DNA of 64,000 nucleotides from Bacteroidia bacterium (GTDB lineage: Bacteria > Bacteroidota > Bacteroidia > Bacteroidales > F082): contig JAJTAY010000009.1 in assembly GCA_021287165.1 (NCBI GenBank), positions 124,001-188,000 of the forward strand. The letters run 5' to 3'. Below the pieces are notes generated by a model. It ran no database searches. It worked only from the letters and a program-made list of their open reading frames with translations, and had not been told where the DNA came from. Shown piece by piece: positions 28,453-37,594 of the stretch (its first letter is position 1; every line of letters starts with the position of its first letter). The translations under genes were made by a program, and so were the position numbers.

Positions 28453-29691
28453 ATGCCGCAACGCAGCAAAATCGTCAACGATCCGGTGCATGGCTTTGTC
28501 AGCATCCCGGGCGAAACACAGTTTCGCCTGATTGAACATGCATGGTTTCAGCGTCTGCGGCGCATCAAGCAGCTGGGTCTCACTTTTTTGGTTTATCCGG
28601 CCGCCCTTCATGCCCGTTTTCAGCACAGCCTTGGTGCAATGCACCTTATGAACAGGACCCTTAATCACCTGATTTCCAAAGGCCATAATATCAGCCCGCA
28701 GGAACGGGAAGACGCCCTAAACGCCATTTTGCTGCACGACATCGGGCATGGGCCTTTTTCGCATACCCTCGAAAATACTATTGTTACCGGTCTTGATCAT
28801 GAGCAGATTGGACGCGCCATCATCAGCAGGCTGAACGAGGAAATGGGCGGTGTGCTGCAGGGTGCCATTGCCATTCTGGAGGGCCGTTATCCGCGTAAGT
28901 TTCTTTGCCAGCTGGTGTCGGGGCAGATGGATATGGACCGCATGGACTACCTGAAACGCGACAGCTTTTACACCGGTGTGGCCGAAGGATATATCAATGT
29001 TGACAGACTGCTGGCTATGCTTGATATTGCAGAGGATGAGCTGGTAATCGAAGCTAAAGGTGTTTTCACCATCGAGCACTTTCTGGCTGCCCGGCGGATG
29101 ATGTATTGGCAGGTTTATCTTCACAAAACCGTTCTTTCGGCCGAGTTCATGCTTAGCAATGCCCTCCTCAGGGCAAGGGAGCTGGTACAATCGGGAAAAA
29201 CGCTTGAAGCCAGCGTCAGCCTGCGCTACTTTCTTGAGAATGAACGCTTAAGTGAACAATTCACAGTCTATGGCGATGGACTGAGGCATTTTACAAACCT
29301 CGACGACGTGGATATTTTTGCCGCCCTCAAGCAATGGCAATACGAAAATGATGTGGTGCTTTCCACGCTTTCGTCAGGAATAATGAACCGCAAGCTTTTC
29401 AGGATAATCCTTCAGGATGAACCCTTTGAGCAGCAACAGCTCGACAAGCTCATGAAGGACATTCAGCACTATTTCGGCATTGGTGAAGAAGAAGCGGGCT
29501 GGCTACTTATTACAGGCAAAACTTCCAACCAGCTTTACAATCCAAGCCATTCGCCCATCAGGGTTTTGCACAAAAACGGCAGTCTCACCAATCTGCAACA
29601 GGTTTCTCAAACCATTGGACTAGCAGGTAAAATGGATATCGAAACCAGGTATTTTATCTGTTTTCCTAAGGAACTGACCTTCAAGGGATAA
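28453..29691 (+). CDS. HD-domain phosphohydrolase (SAMHD1/dGTPase-like)
   Basis: The 412-residue protein has the HD-superfamily metal ligands in order: HARFQHSLGAMHLMNR (first His), LLHDIGHGPFSHTLE (His-Asp pair and His) and QMDMDRMDYLKRDSFYTG (final Asp). Proteins with this layout hydrolyse dNTPs or other nucleotides; the specific substrate cannot be deduced. The C-terminal ~180 residues are helical and not recognised. It is divergent from porX and convergent with the epimerase gene. A role in nucleotide-pool control or phage defence is only an inference. Confidence 0.85.
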   Translation: MPQRSKIVNDPVHGFVSIPGETQFRLIEHAWFQRLRRIKQLGLTFLVYPAALHARFQHSLGAMHLMNRTLNHLISKGHNISPQEREDALNAILLHDIGHGPFSHTLENTIVTGLDHEQIGRAIISRLNEEMGGVLQGAIAILEGRYPRKFLCQLVSGQMDMDRMDYLKRDSFYTGVAEGYINVDRLLAMLDIAEDELVIEAKGVFTIEHFLAARRMMYWQVYLHKTVLSAEFMLSNALLRARELVQSGKTLEASVSLRYFLENERLSEQFTVYGDGLRHFTNLDDVDIFAALKQWQYENDVVLSTLSSGIMNRKLFRIILQDEPFEQQQLDKLMKDIQHYFGIGEEEAGWLLITGKTSNQLYNPSHSPIRVLHKNGSLTNLQQVSQTIGLAGKMDIETRYFICFPKELTFKG

Positions 29692-29727
29692 GCAATCGAA
29701 AAGAGAGCTGCCCGGGAAGCAAAAACC

Positions 29728-30645
29728 TTAAACAGTTTTCAGTTTGTCCTTTACGCTTTCGGCAACATCCTCGAAATGAAACTGAAAGCCTTCGGCCAGA
29801 AGGCGCACCGGAAGCACTTTTGCCCCTTTCAGCAGGAGTTCGTCGGCCATTTCGCCGAGTAGCGCACGAAGCACAAAATCGGGCATGTGTAGCCAGGATG
29901 GAGAATTTAAAGCCTTACCGATTGCTTTGGCCACTTCTTTTTGCATCACCGGCCTGGGTGCGGTGAGGTTGTATGGACCGTTGCTCAGCGGGTTGTGCAG
30001 CAGATGAAGAATAGCTTCTATCTCGTCTTCGAGGTCGATCCACGAAACCCATTGTTTTCCAGTGCCAACATGGCCGCCATTCCAGAACTTGAAAGGCATG
30101 GCCATGCGCGGCAAAGCACCTCCGTTGCGGGCAAATACAACGCCTGATCTTAGCAAAACAAGGCGGGGTGAAATGTCGTTCCAAATGTTAGCTTTTTCTT
30201 CCCAGCGTTTTGTTACATCGGCCAGAAACCCCTCGCCCGGCTGGTCGTTTTCGGTGAATTCACGGTCATCAGAAAATCCGTAATAACCTACTGCAGAGGC
30301 TTGTATGACCAGTTCAGGATGAATTTCGGCAGCTACAAATAGCTTATGAAGCATCTCGATACTTTGCAAACGGCTGCCTATGATGGCGTTTTTGCGCTCC
30401 TGTGTCCAGCGGGCATCGCCAATGCCGGCGCCGGCAAGATTAATTACCACACGAGCACCGTCGATAAGGGCTGCCAGATGCGAAGGTGGCTGATGCCAGT
30501 CGGCATAGTGGATGCCCGCACCGAGAAATTTCTTTCGTGCTCTGGGCACATCACGCGAAAACAACACCAGCTCATGCTTGTCGAGTAATCTTTTAACAAG
30601 TGCCTCGCCTACCAGGCCTGTAGCACCTGCGATGACAATTTTCAT
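29728..30645 (-). CDS. TIGR01777-family NAD(P)-dependent epimerase/dehydratase-like protein
   Basis: The 305-residue protein is an extended short-chain dehydrogenase. It begins MKIVIAGATGLVGEALVKRL, the dinucleotide-binding GxxGxxG, followed by VINLAGAGIGDARWTQ and the family YYGF-type segment ASAVGYYGFSDD. It continues with RLVLLRSGVVFARNGGALP and GTGKQWVSWI, which are signatures of the SulA/YfcH group. The C-terminal DUF1731-like region PDFVLRALLGEMADELLLKGAKVLP is present. Substrate unknown. It is convergent with the HD gene with only 36 bases between. Confidence 0.88.
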   Translation of the reverse strand: MKIVIAGATGLVGEALVKRLLDKHELVLFSRDVPRARKKFLGAGIHYADWHQPPSHLAALIDGARVVINLAGAGIGDARWTQERKNAIIGSRLQSIEMLHKLFVAAEIHPELVIQASAVGYYGFSDDREFTENDQPGEGFLADVTKRWEEKANIWNDISPRLVLLRSGVVFARNGGALPRMAMPFKFWNGGHVGTGKQWVSWIDLEDEIEAILHLLHNPLSNGPYNLTAPRPVMQKEVAKAIGKALNSPSWLHMPDFVLRALLGEMADELLLKGAKVLPVRLLAEGFQFHFEDVAESVKDKLKTV

Positions 30646-30737
30646 TCAGCTTCAATTTAAGATGTAACAAGTAAGCCGGTGGTTTGTTTAACCCAATGCC
30701 CAAAACCTCTATGCACCTGCATCCGAAGGATAAGGCT

Positions 30738-30745
30738 TACCTTTG
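30738..30745 (+). promoter_or_regulatory. -7 element for the MATE gene
   Basis: TACCTTTG matches TAnnTTTG 16 bases before the TTG start at 30762; the predicted leader is about 10 bases. Confidence 0.45.
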
Positions 30746-30761
30746 CACACAATTTTGAATT

Positions 30762-32099
30762 TTGAAACCTGACATTTCACACAAACGCATCTGGTCAATT
30801 GCCTACCCTATCATTCTCGGGAGTGTAGCGCAGAATGTGATTAATGTTACCGATACAGCATTTCTGGGCCATGTGGGCGAGATCGAACTGGGCGCTTCGG
30901 CGCTGGGCGGCATGTTTTATTTTGTACTCATTATGCTGGGCCTTGGTTTTGGTACGGGTATGCAAATCATTATGTCGCGCCGATTCGGCGAAGGCAACAC
31001 CAGGGAACTCGGTCGCACTTTTGCCCACGGCAATTATTTCATGCTTCCACTGGCACTGGCCTCTTTCATTTTCATGCTCTTTTTTGCCCGGCCTATCCTA
31101 AATGTGGTCATCCAGTCGGAAAATATCTTTCGCGCCAGTCTTAGTTTTATTGAATACAGGATGTTTGGCATTTTTTTCGCCTTCGGACAGGTGATGTTCA
31201 GGGCGTTTTATGTGAGTATCGCCAGCACCCGAGTCATCACCTGGAGCACGGTGGTAATGGCCGTAGTAAACATCATTCTCGACTACGGTCTCATTTTTGG
31301 CAAGTTAGGACTACCTGCCATGGGACTGCAAGGTGCCGCACTGGCCTCAGTGATCGCCGAGATGACTGCCGTGGCCTACCTTGCCGCTGACGTGCTACTG
31401 AGAAAATACCACATCAAGTACCCACTTTTCAAGGCAGGGAAGTTCGACAAACAGCTTTTCGGTGGCAACCTGAATCTGGCAGCACCCATCATGCTTCAAA
31501 ACTTTCTGTCGCTGGGCGTTTGGTTTGCATTTTTCCTTCTTATTGAAAAGCTTGGTGAGCAGGCACTTGCCATTTCCAACATCATCCGAAGTATCTATAT
31601 TGTATTCATGATCCCCATTTGGGGCTTTGCCTCGGCTGCCAACTCTATGGTGAGTTATTTGCTGGGAATGAGACAGGATCAACTGGTAATGACCCTGATA
31701 CGACGCATCATCAATCTTACTTTGCTGGGCGTTGCCCTGCTCATTGCCATAAGCCTTATTTCCCCTTCCCTGCTTATCAGGCTTTATACCAACGATGATG
31801 CACTAATTGCGGGAAGCCTGCCGGTTTTATACATTATAATGCTAGGAGCACCATTTTTTGCCAGTGGGATCATTCTTTTCAACGGGGTAATGGGCACTGG
31901 CAAAACCAATGTTTCGTTTGTCATTGAGGTGATTACACTCGGGCTTTACCTCATTTATGTATATGTGCTGGTGAGCCAATTTGATGCCGGAGTGGTAATG
32001 GTGTGGACCTCGGAAATCCTTTACGGCATGGTGCTTACCTCAATCTCACTTTCTTACCTGCGGTATGGAAAGTGGAAAAAGACAATGCAGATTCAGTAG
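30762..32099 (+). CDS. MATE-family multidrug/Na+ (H+) antiporter
   Basis: The 445-residue protein has about twelve membrane helices and the MATE pattern. The N-terminal segment IWSIAYPIILGSVAQNVINV is followed by TDTAFLGHVG, with FRAFYVSIASTRV and the second-half start AAPIMLQNFLSLGVWFAFF. It should export organic cations or drugs in exchange for ions; the real substrate is unknown. No ATG precedes the first membrane helix, so a TTG at 30762 is the likely start; the -7 box upstream supports it. Its stop directly abuts that of the convergent propeller gene, with no terminator between. Confidence 0.9.
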   Translation: MKPDISHKRIWSIAYPIILGSVAQNVINVTDTAFLGHVGEIELGASALGGMFYFVLIMLGLGFGTGMQIIMSRRFGEGNTRELGRTFAHGNYFMLPLALASFIFMLFFARPILNVVIQSENIFRASLSFIEYRMFGIFFAFGQVMFRAFYVSIASTRVITWSTVVMAVVNIILDYGLIFGKLGLPAMGLQGAALASVIAEMTAVAYLAADVLLRKYHIKYPLFKAGKFDKQLFGGNLNLAAPIMLQNFLSLGVWFAFFLLIEKLGEQALAISNIIRSIYIVFMIPIWGFASAANSMVSYLLGMRQDQLVMTLIRRIINLTLLGVALLIAISLISPSLLIRLYTNDDALIAGSLPVLYIIMLGAPFFASGIILFNGVMGTGKTNVSFVIEVITLGLYLIYVYVLVSQFDAGVVMVWTSEILYGMVLTSISLSYLRYGKWKKTMQIQ

Positions 32100-34649
32100 T
32101 TAATTGATGCTAAACAGAATCAGACTGTCTTTCTGATATCCGCCAAGCAAGAGGGGGCCGGACGATTCGGTGCGTCCAAATCCGTATTTCTCGCCTTTGG
32201 GAAGGGCTGAAAAATTGAGAAAGCCCGATTCAGCGCTTGCAATTGCCGCATGACCAAATGATGCATTATCGAAGCACCAGATTCCGGGTCTCCCGTTCCC
32301 ACCTATGAAAACCGGTTTTTGCCTGACTTCATGAGGCAATGCCCCCTCAAGCATAACGCGGTTGTAACGATCGAAGATCACAACGCGGCGCCCATCGGCG
32401 TACATAAAGTCGGGGCTTTGATCGGCATCGAAATCGTAGTACTGAAAAAAGTGTCCCCTCGAAAACCTTTCAGGTCCAGGGCTTCTGCTGATTCCGCTGC
32501 TGCCAATGTAAAGTAATTCGCCCTGCATTCCGCTGGACAGAAAAATACCCCTTGCGTTGGTTCGGTTGAGATAGATCTCTGCCCCCTCAGCATTATTGAG
32601 GGGTTCTTTAAGTCTGATGCGTTCGAGACCGCTGTCGTCCAGAATTTTCAAACGCCCGTCCATCGAAGTTATCAGCACATACGTTGCCTCACCTGCTGCG
32701 GCAATCACCGGAGGCATTGTTGAAATATCGGAAAGCAAGGGTGCGGACCAGGCAGCAACAGGCTTGCCTGATAGGTTGAATGCATAGGTTCGGCGGTCGG
32801 CACAATTGACATAGATAGCTGTATTGTTCTCAGCGTATGATAATGCGGCGGTTGACCGGGATGGAAGCAACAGCGGAAAACCTGCTGCCGACTTACCATT
32901 GGCGTCCGTAAGGAAAACGCTGACACTGGTATTGATCAGAAAATGAGGGCGTTTAAGTCCAGGGTGGTTGACCATAACCGGTGTGCCAAGCGGTATTCCG
33001 CCGATCTGGCGCTTCCATAGCTGACGTCCTTCGGGCGAGAAACCATACATCCAGCCGGCACTGTCGAAGGCAACAACCCTGCCCTCTCCTTCGGCCATAA
33101 ACATGTAAGGAGCAGCGGCGCCGGGAGCATCAAGACGGGCCGACCAAAGCGGAATGGCCTGGCCAACAGGGTTGGCATTTCCCCTGATTAGTGTGCTGAA
33201 ATAAATTTTTTCGTTTGCCCTGCTCAGCTGTAGGCTCACCGATTCGAAACCATGCAGTGCAGCCGCGTCGCGTAGAAGCCTGTATTTCAATTTGTTGCCA
33301 GAAACTTCGGACAGTCTTCCTGCCGCTTTGCTAAGCTGATGATATAGCATGAAGCCTGAGTGCGACGAAACTTCCTCCGTCAATTTGTCTATATCGCTGT
33401 TTACAAGATTTTTACTCCTGGCATCCAGATAGGCTCGGAGCAATAAAAGGTCGGAGGAAAATAAAAACAGGCTGCCGTCGGAGGTCACAAAATTACGCTC
33501 GCTTAAACTATTGGAATCATCTCGGAAAATCTTTCCGGCCAGAAACCCGATATCCACGGGCGCAGTCCAAAGGCCGTTCCAGGGTGAAGGGATGCGCGGT
33601 TGGCGGTTGAAAACAATGTCAGCGACTGTCTCCGGCCGATCAGGCAAATACAAGATAAACGGCTTGTGTGCGCCCGACACTATTGCCATTCCCTGCACCA
33701 CCAATCCTGATACGCCATTAAAACCTCCATCTTGTCGATTTTCTCTATGGTGCCTTGCTTTGAAAGACAATGTGTTGATTGGCAGTACATCTCGCAACGT
33801 ACTGATACTGACCCGACCCTCTGCATCCACCCCATCGAACACACTGTTCATATCTGCCAGGCCATTGAGCATCAGTTCGTTTTCGCGAACATGAAGATCA
33901 AGTACAATCCAGCTGTCGAGCCTTCCTGCAATGTTGTTTAAGGCAGTGGCCCATTGCCCGGTGAACAAACCAGATAACGAAGGTGAAAGTCGTGAAGGAT
34001 TAACAGCAACAATTGCATCTGCTGCTGCAGCTTTTTTGTCCGGCAAATTCACCACAGATTTATTATCGTTTCTGTTAATCAAAGCGTCAAGAGCCCTTTC
34101 GAAGGCCTCGCGGTTGAACGAAGCGATGGCCAGACCTTTGATGAAGGCGTAGTTGAGCTGACGCCGATTTCCGCGATCGATAAGCAGAAAAGTACTGTGG
34201 CCAACCGTTTTACGTTTGATCAATTCGAATCTGTTACCAAATGCAGGTAAGGCCCTTTCATGAAGATCCCAGTAAGAGAAATTGCGACCCACACCTGCAA
34301 AAAAAACGAAGCCAGGCTCGCCTCCAGCCCCTTCGAGCAGCACAATCGCAGCCGGGAGGTCTTTGGTATTGCGCGATAAACCACTCATATTGAGCATAGT
34401 ATCGAGCAAGGCAATATCGTTTTTCACATCACCGAAAAACTCCGATTTCTGCAAGGACGGCCACCATGAAGCATAATTCATTTGCTCCATAAACTTAGAG
34501 GCCGAAGGCAAATACAAAGCTCCCTGCGCCTCGGAAGGAATGGCATCGAGCACCTTGGTTTCGCGCTGAAGCCGAAAGAGCAGGATGAACGAAAGACCCA
34601 ATAATAAAATGGCCCAAAACAGAAGCCATATAAAGGTCTTTATTCTCAT
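32100..34649 (-). CDS. Membrane-anchored protein with DUF3352-like and PQQ-type propeller regions
   Basis: The 849-residue protein has one N-terminal membrane helix (FIWLLFWAILLLGLSFILLF) and a large extracytoplasmic part. Residues ~35-480 resemble the DUF3352 type (for example AIPSEAQGALYLP and SLRDVLPINTLSFKA), of unknown function. Residues ~490-849 read as a beta-propeller of PQQ/FG-GAP style, with repeated blades such as VVAFDSAGWMYGFSPEGRQL, YIGSSG and DFDADQSPDFMYADG. The family has no known activity. A -7 box is 22 bases upstream, so it can be transcribed apart from rnhB. The stop abuts that of the MATE gene. Confidence 0.6.
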   Translation of the reverse strand: MRIKTFIWLLFWAILLLGLSFILLFRLQRETKVLDAIPSEAQGALYLPSASKFMEQMNYASWWPSLQKSEFFGDVKNDIALLDTMLNMSGLSRNTKDLPAAIVLLEGAGGEPGFVFFAGVGRNFSYWDLHERALPAFGNRFELIKRKTVGHSTFLLIDRGNRRQLNYAFIKGLAIASFNREAFERALDALINRNDNKSVVNLPDKKAAAADAIVAVNPSRLSPSLSGLFTGQWATALNNIAGRLDSWIVLDLHVRENELMLNGLADMNSVFDGVDAEGRVSISTLRDVLPINTLSFKARHHRENRQDGGFNGVSGLVVQGMAIVSGAHKPFILYLPDRPETVADIVFNRQPRIPSPWNGLWTAPVDIGFLAGKIFRDDSNSLSERNFVTSDGSLFLFSSDLLLLRAYLDARSKNLVNSDIDKLTEEVSSHSGFMLYHQLSKAAGRLSEVSGNKLKYRLLRDAAALHGFESVSLQLSRANEKIYFSTLIRGNANPVGQAIPLWSARLDAPGAAAPYMFMAEGEGRVVAFDSAGWMYGFSPEGRQLWKRQIGGIPLGTPVMVNHPGLKRPHFLINTSVSVFLTDANGKSAAGFPLLLPSRSTAALSYAENNTAIYVNCADRRTYAFNLSGKPVAAWSAPLLSDISTMPPVIAAAGEATYVLITSMDGRLKILDDSGLERIRLKEPLNNAEGAEIYLNRTNARGIFLSSGMQGELLYIGSSGISRSPGPERFSRGHFFQYYDFDADQSPDFMYADGRRVVIFDRYNRVMLEGALPHEVRQKPVFIGGNGRPGIWCFDNASFGHAAIASAESGFLNFSALPKGEKYGFGRTESSGPLLLGGYQKDSLILFSIN

Positions 34650-34671
34650 ACGCTTGCGTGGGATTGCCGCT

Positions 34672-34679
34672 CAAATATA
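34672..34679 (-). promoter_or_regulatory. -7 element for the DUF3352-like gene
   Basis: The minus strand reads TATATTTG, matching TAnnTTTG, just upstream of the ATG at 34649. Confidence 0.45.
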
Positions 34680-34710
34680 CGCATTGCATCGCATCGTGCT
34701 CCGGTCAGCA

Positions 34711-35310
34711 TCAGAGCGGAAGACGAAGTTGTATGCCAGTATTAAAACTTTTCCGATGATGCTCTGTCAATCCGTTTTGCATTATGGCCTGACGATGGGC
34801 CTCAGTAGGATATCCTTTGTTGGTATTCCAATGATAATGAGGATATTGCTCGTGTAAATCAGCCATCAGCCTGTCGCGCTCGGTTTTGGCTAATATTGAT
34901 GCTGCAGCGATTGACATGTATTGCGCATCGCCATGTACGATACAGTGGTGCGCAATGCCGGCGAAAGGGGTGAAACGGTTTCCGTCGATCAGGAGCAATT
35001 CAGGACGAATCTGAAGATTCTTGATGGCGCGGTGCATGGCCAGAAATGATGCATTGAGAATATTGATACGGTCGATCTCTTCAACCGAGACGTGTGCAAC
35101 GGCCCAGGCCAAAGCCTTGTCCACAATAATATCGCGGAGCTGCTCCCGCTGCTTTGCGCTAAGCTGCTTGGAATCGTTGAGCATCGGGTGTTCGAAATCC
35201 GGCGGGAGTATAACGGCTGCAGCGGTAACCGGTCCGGCCAGGCAACCCCTGCCCGCCTCATCGCATCCGGCTTCAAGGATGATTGGGTCACCGTAGCGGA
35301 CTCTGAGCAT
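34711..35310 (-). CDS. rnhB: Ribonuclease HII
   Basis: RNase HII removes ribonucleotides from DNA and RNA from hybrids. The 199-residue protein has the metal-binding set: Asp and Glu in [14 protein letters not shown], Asp in LLIDGNRF and Asp in [13 protein letters not shown]. The C-terminal [20 protein letters not shown] motif is typical. The ATG at 35310 is preferred to a TTG at 35316. Its start overlaps the end of the upstream membrane-protein gene by 23 bases, which suggests coupled translation. Confidence 0.97.
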   Translation of the reverse strand: MLRVRYGDPIILEAGCDEAGRGCLAGPVTAAAVILPPDFEHPMLNDSKQLSAKQREQLRDIIVDKALAWAVAHVSVEEIDRINILNASFLAMHRAIKNLQIRPELLLIDGNRFTPFAGIAHHCIVHGDAQYMSIAAASILAKTERDRLMADLHEQYPHYHWNTNKGYPTEAHRQAIMQNGLTEHHRKSFNTGIQLRLPL

Positions 35311-36295
35311 GGCCAAAGAAGTATAAAAAGTTGTTGGCAGCCGAAAGCAATACGAATAGCCAAACCACCACAGAAGGTCTGGCCGTGCGGTTAAGGCTGC
35401 CCGCCCAAATGGCTAGGTGAGCGCTTAAAGGTATGATAACAAGCGCATTGGACTGCAAGGAATCATCCCGAACGATGAAGGCCAAAAGAGCGATCAGCAG
35501 GAAGGCGTTGAGCATTGCCTTACGCTTGCGCACCGCAATGTTGCGGTCGGCCTGCAGGCTGTAGTTAAATGTTAATGCATTGAAAAACAAGGCGATAAGA
35601 AAAACATAAATCCCAATCTGCGTTGGTGATGGAAGCTGTGGCACCGAAAAGCCTTCTGCAAAGGCAAAAAGAAAATGTCCAAGATTCGTTATAACCCGGT
35701 TTTGTAAAAACCAAAAAACAAGCAAATAGATAATCGGGACGAAAAAGCCCAAAAACGGTATCAGCCATTCGCGAAGCCTGTTCAAGCGAAGGATAAATAA
35801 AATTGACAAAACCCATAGAACGAAAACCCAGGCACCTCCGTGCATCATGCCCGAAAAGGCTGTCAGCATGCCAAAATTGAACAGTTTAAAATTGATGCTT
35901 TCCTGTTCGTACATTGAAAAAGCCAGATTGAGCGCGAAAAGCAGCAACAAAAGGGCAGGCCAAAGCGGCTGAAACGACATTGCTGCCGGAAAACTTCCCG
36001 ACACCACTACCCAAAATAGCAACCCATAGGTGGAGGTACGGGGAGTGAGCAGATAAAGGCTGAGAATGGCATTGAGAAGATATCCGCTTACAAGCATAAA
36101 AACAAAAGCAAACACTACGGACAATAACGGTAAACTTGTAAAAGGAATAATTAGCAGTAGTTTGTATAGTGGTTCGTTGTCGAAAGCAGGTGTTGACGGA
36201 ACAGCTTTCAGCATTGCAGGCATCCAAAGCATGGCGCCAAGCGCAATAGCTGCCATATACTGAATTAAAAAACTGCTTCTGAAAAAACGAATCAT
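35288..36295 (-). CDS. Polytopic membrane protein (DUF6427-like)
   Basis: The 335-residue protein has about eight to ten hydrophobic helices (for example [47 protein letters not shown]) and short loops; no catalytic motif was seen. It resembles the DUF6427 membrane family found in Bacteroidota, which has no known function; this is from recollection. It starts 6 bases after purD and overlaps rnhB, so it is part of the same operon. Confidence 0.6.
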   Translation of the reverse strand: MIRFFRSSFLIQYMAAIALGAMLWMPAMLKAVPSTPAFDNEPLYKLLLIIPFTSLPLLSVVFAFVFMLVSGYLLNAILSLYLLTPRTSTYGLLFWVVVSGSFPAAMSFQPLWPALLLLLFALNLAFSMYEQESINFKLFNFGMLTAFSGMMHGGAWVFVLWVLSILFILRLNRLREWLIPFLGFFVPIIYLLVFWFLQNRVITNLGHFLFAFAEGFSVPQLPSPTQIGIYVFLIALFFNALTFNYSLQADRNIAVRKRKAMLNAFLLIALLAFIVRDDSLQSNALVIIPLSAHLAIWAGSLNRTARPSVVVWLFVLLSAANNFLYFFGHAQSPLR

Positions 36296-36301
36296 GACGG
36301 T

Positions 36302-37594
36302 TTAAATGTAATGCCACTTGATCAGGTCGAGACCGATATCGCGACGGTAATATGCCCCTTCGAAGGAAATTCTGCTCAGATTTGAGAGGGCTTTTGTTCG
36401 CGCCTCCTGTATCGAGTAGTCAAGTGCCGTAAGGGCAAGCACACGTCCTCCGGCGGTTTTAATATTTCCATTTTCGACACAAATACTTGTGCCTGAGTGA
36501 AAAAGGTGGCAATCTTCTACATCCTGTAAACCCGTTATGGTTTTTCCTTTGGCAAAATCGCCCGGATATCCGCCGGATGCCATAATGAAGGTCACTGCAT
36601 GGCGGTCGTCCAACTCGGTTTTCACCTCTTGCAGACGGCCTTCGTGGCAGGCAAGCAGCAACTGTGCAAAATCGCCTTTGATGCGGGGCAAAATGCATTC
36701 GGCTTCAGGATCGCCAAGACGAACATTGTATTCGATTACGTAAGGATCGCCATTAACATTCATTAGTCCAAAAAAGATGAAGCCGCGATAATCCATTCCC
36801 CTTGCAGCAATGCCCCCGATGGTGGGCTCGATAATGCGCTGACGAACCTTATCCATAAAATGCCGATCGGCAAATGGTACAGGCGAAACTGCACCCATCC
36901 CGCCGGTATTCAGTCCGGTGTCGTTCTCCCCTATACGTTTGTAATCCTTGGCCGAAGGGAGCATTTTATAATGCTGGCCGTCGGTGAGCACAAATACCGA
37001 AAGTTCTATGCCTTTTAAAAATTCTTCGATTACCACCGTTTCCGACGCCTTGCCGAACTTGCCCCTGAGCATGGCGCTGAGCTCGGCTTCGGCTTCTTCG
37101 CGTTCTTCAATGATTAGTACGCCCTTGCCTGCAGCAAGTCCGTCGGCTTTAAGCACAAAAGGCGGCTTTGCATTACGCAGAAAATCAATGCCTTCGTCAA
37201 TATTGTTTAGGTTAACGCGGATGAAACCTGCAGTAGGTATGCCAAACTCCGCCATGAAATCCTTGGCAAAAGCCTTGCTGCCTTCGAGGCGTGCAGCCGA
37301 GGCCGACGGACCAATGATGGCAATGTCTTTCAACATGGCATCGTTGCGGAAAAAATCAACAATTCCGTTTACGAGAGGCTGTTCAGGCCCCACCACAACC
37401 AATTGAATATCCTGTTCTATGCAGGCCGCACGCAATTGCGCCATATCGTTTACTTCGAGCGGCAGATTTTGTCCGAGGGTCATTGTGCCCGCGTTGCCGG
37501 GAGCGATGAACAAGCGCTTTACTTCCTGACTCTGCTTTATTTTCCAGGCCAGGGCGTGTTCGCGACCCCCGCTTCCTATGATGAGTACATTCAT
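36302..37594 (-). CDS. purD: Phosphoribosylamine-glycine ligase
   Basis: PurD makes glycinamide ribonucleotide in purine synthesis. The 430-residue protein has the start MNVLIIGSGGREHALAWKI, the motif VVGPEQPLVNGIVDFF and the ATP-grasp segment FVLKADGLAAGKGVLI. The GAR-ligase signature RLGDPEAECILPRIKGD is at ~290-305. It overlaps the glycosyltransferase stop by four bases (ATGA). Placement inside an envelope-gene operon is not a functional statement; purD is often found alone. Confidence 0.97.
   Translation of the reverse strand: MNVLIIGSGGREHALAWKIKQSQEVKRLFIAPGNAGTMTLGQNLPLEVNDMAQLRAACIEQDIQLVVVGPEQPLVNGIVDFFRNDAMLKDIAIIGPSASAARLEGSKAFAKDFMAEFGIPTAGFIRVNLNNIDEGIDFLRNAKPPFVLKADGLAAGKGVLIIEEREEAEAELSAMLRGKFGKASETVVIEEFLKGIELSVFVLTDGQHYKMLPSAKDYKRIGENDTGLNTGGMGAVSPVPFADRHFMDKVRQRIIEPTIGGIAARGMDYRGFIFFGLMNVNGDPYVIEYNVRLGDPEAECILPRIKGDFAQLLLACHEGRLQEVKTELDDRHAVTFIMASGGYPGDFAKGKTITGLQDVEDCHLFHSGTSICVENGNIKTAGGRVLALTALDYSIQEARTKALSNLSRISFEGAYYRRDIGLDLIKWHYI

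Noticed and set aside
28453..29691. A phage-defence HD dNTPase
   Set aside because: There are no defence genes nearby and the same architecture is common as a housekeeping gene; kept only as a possible alternative.
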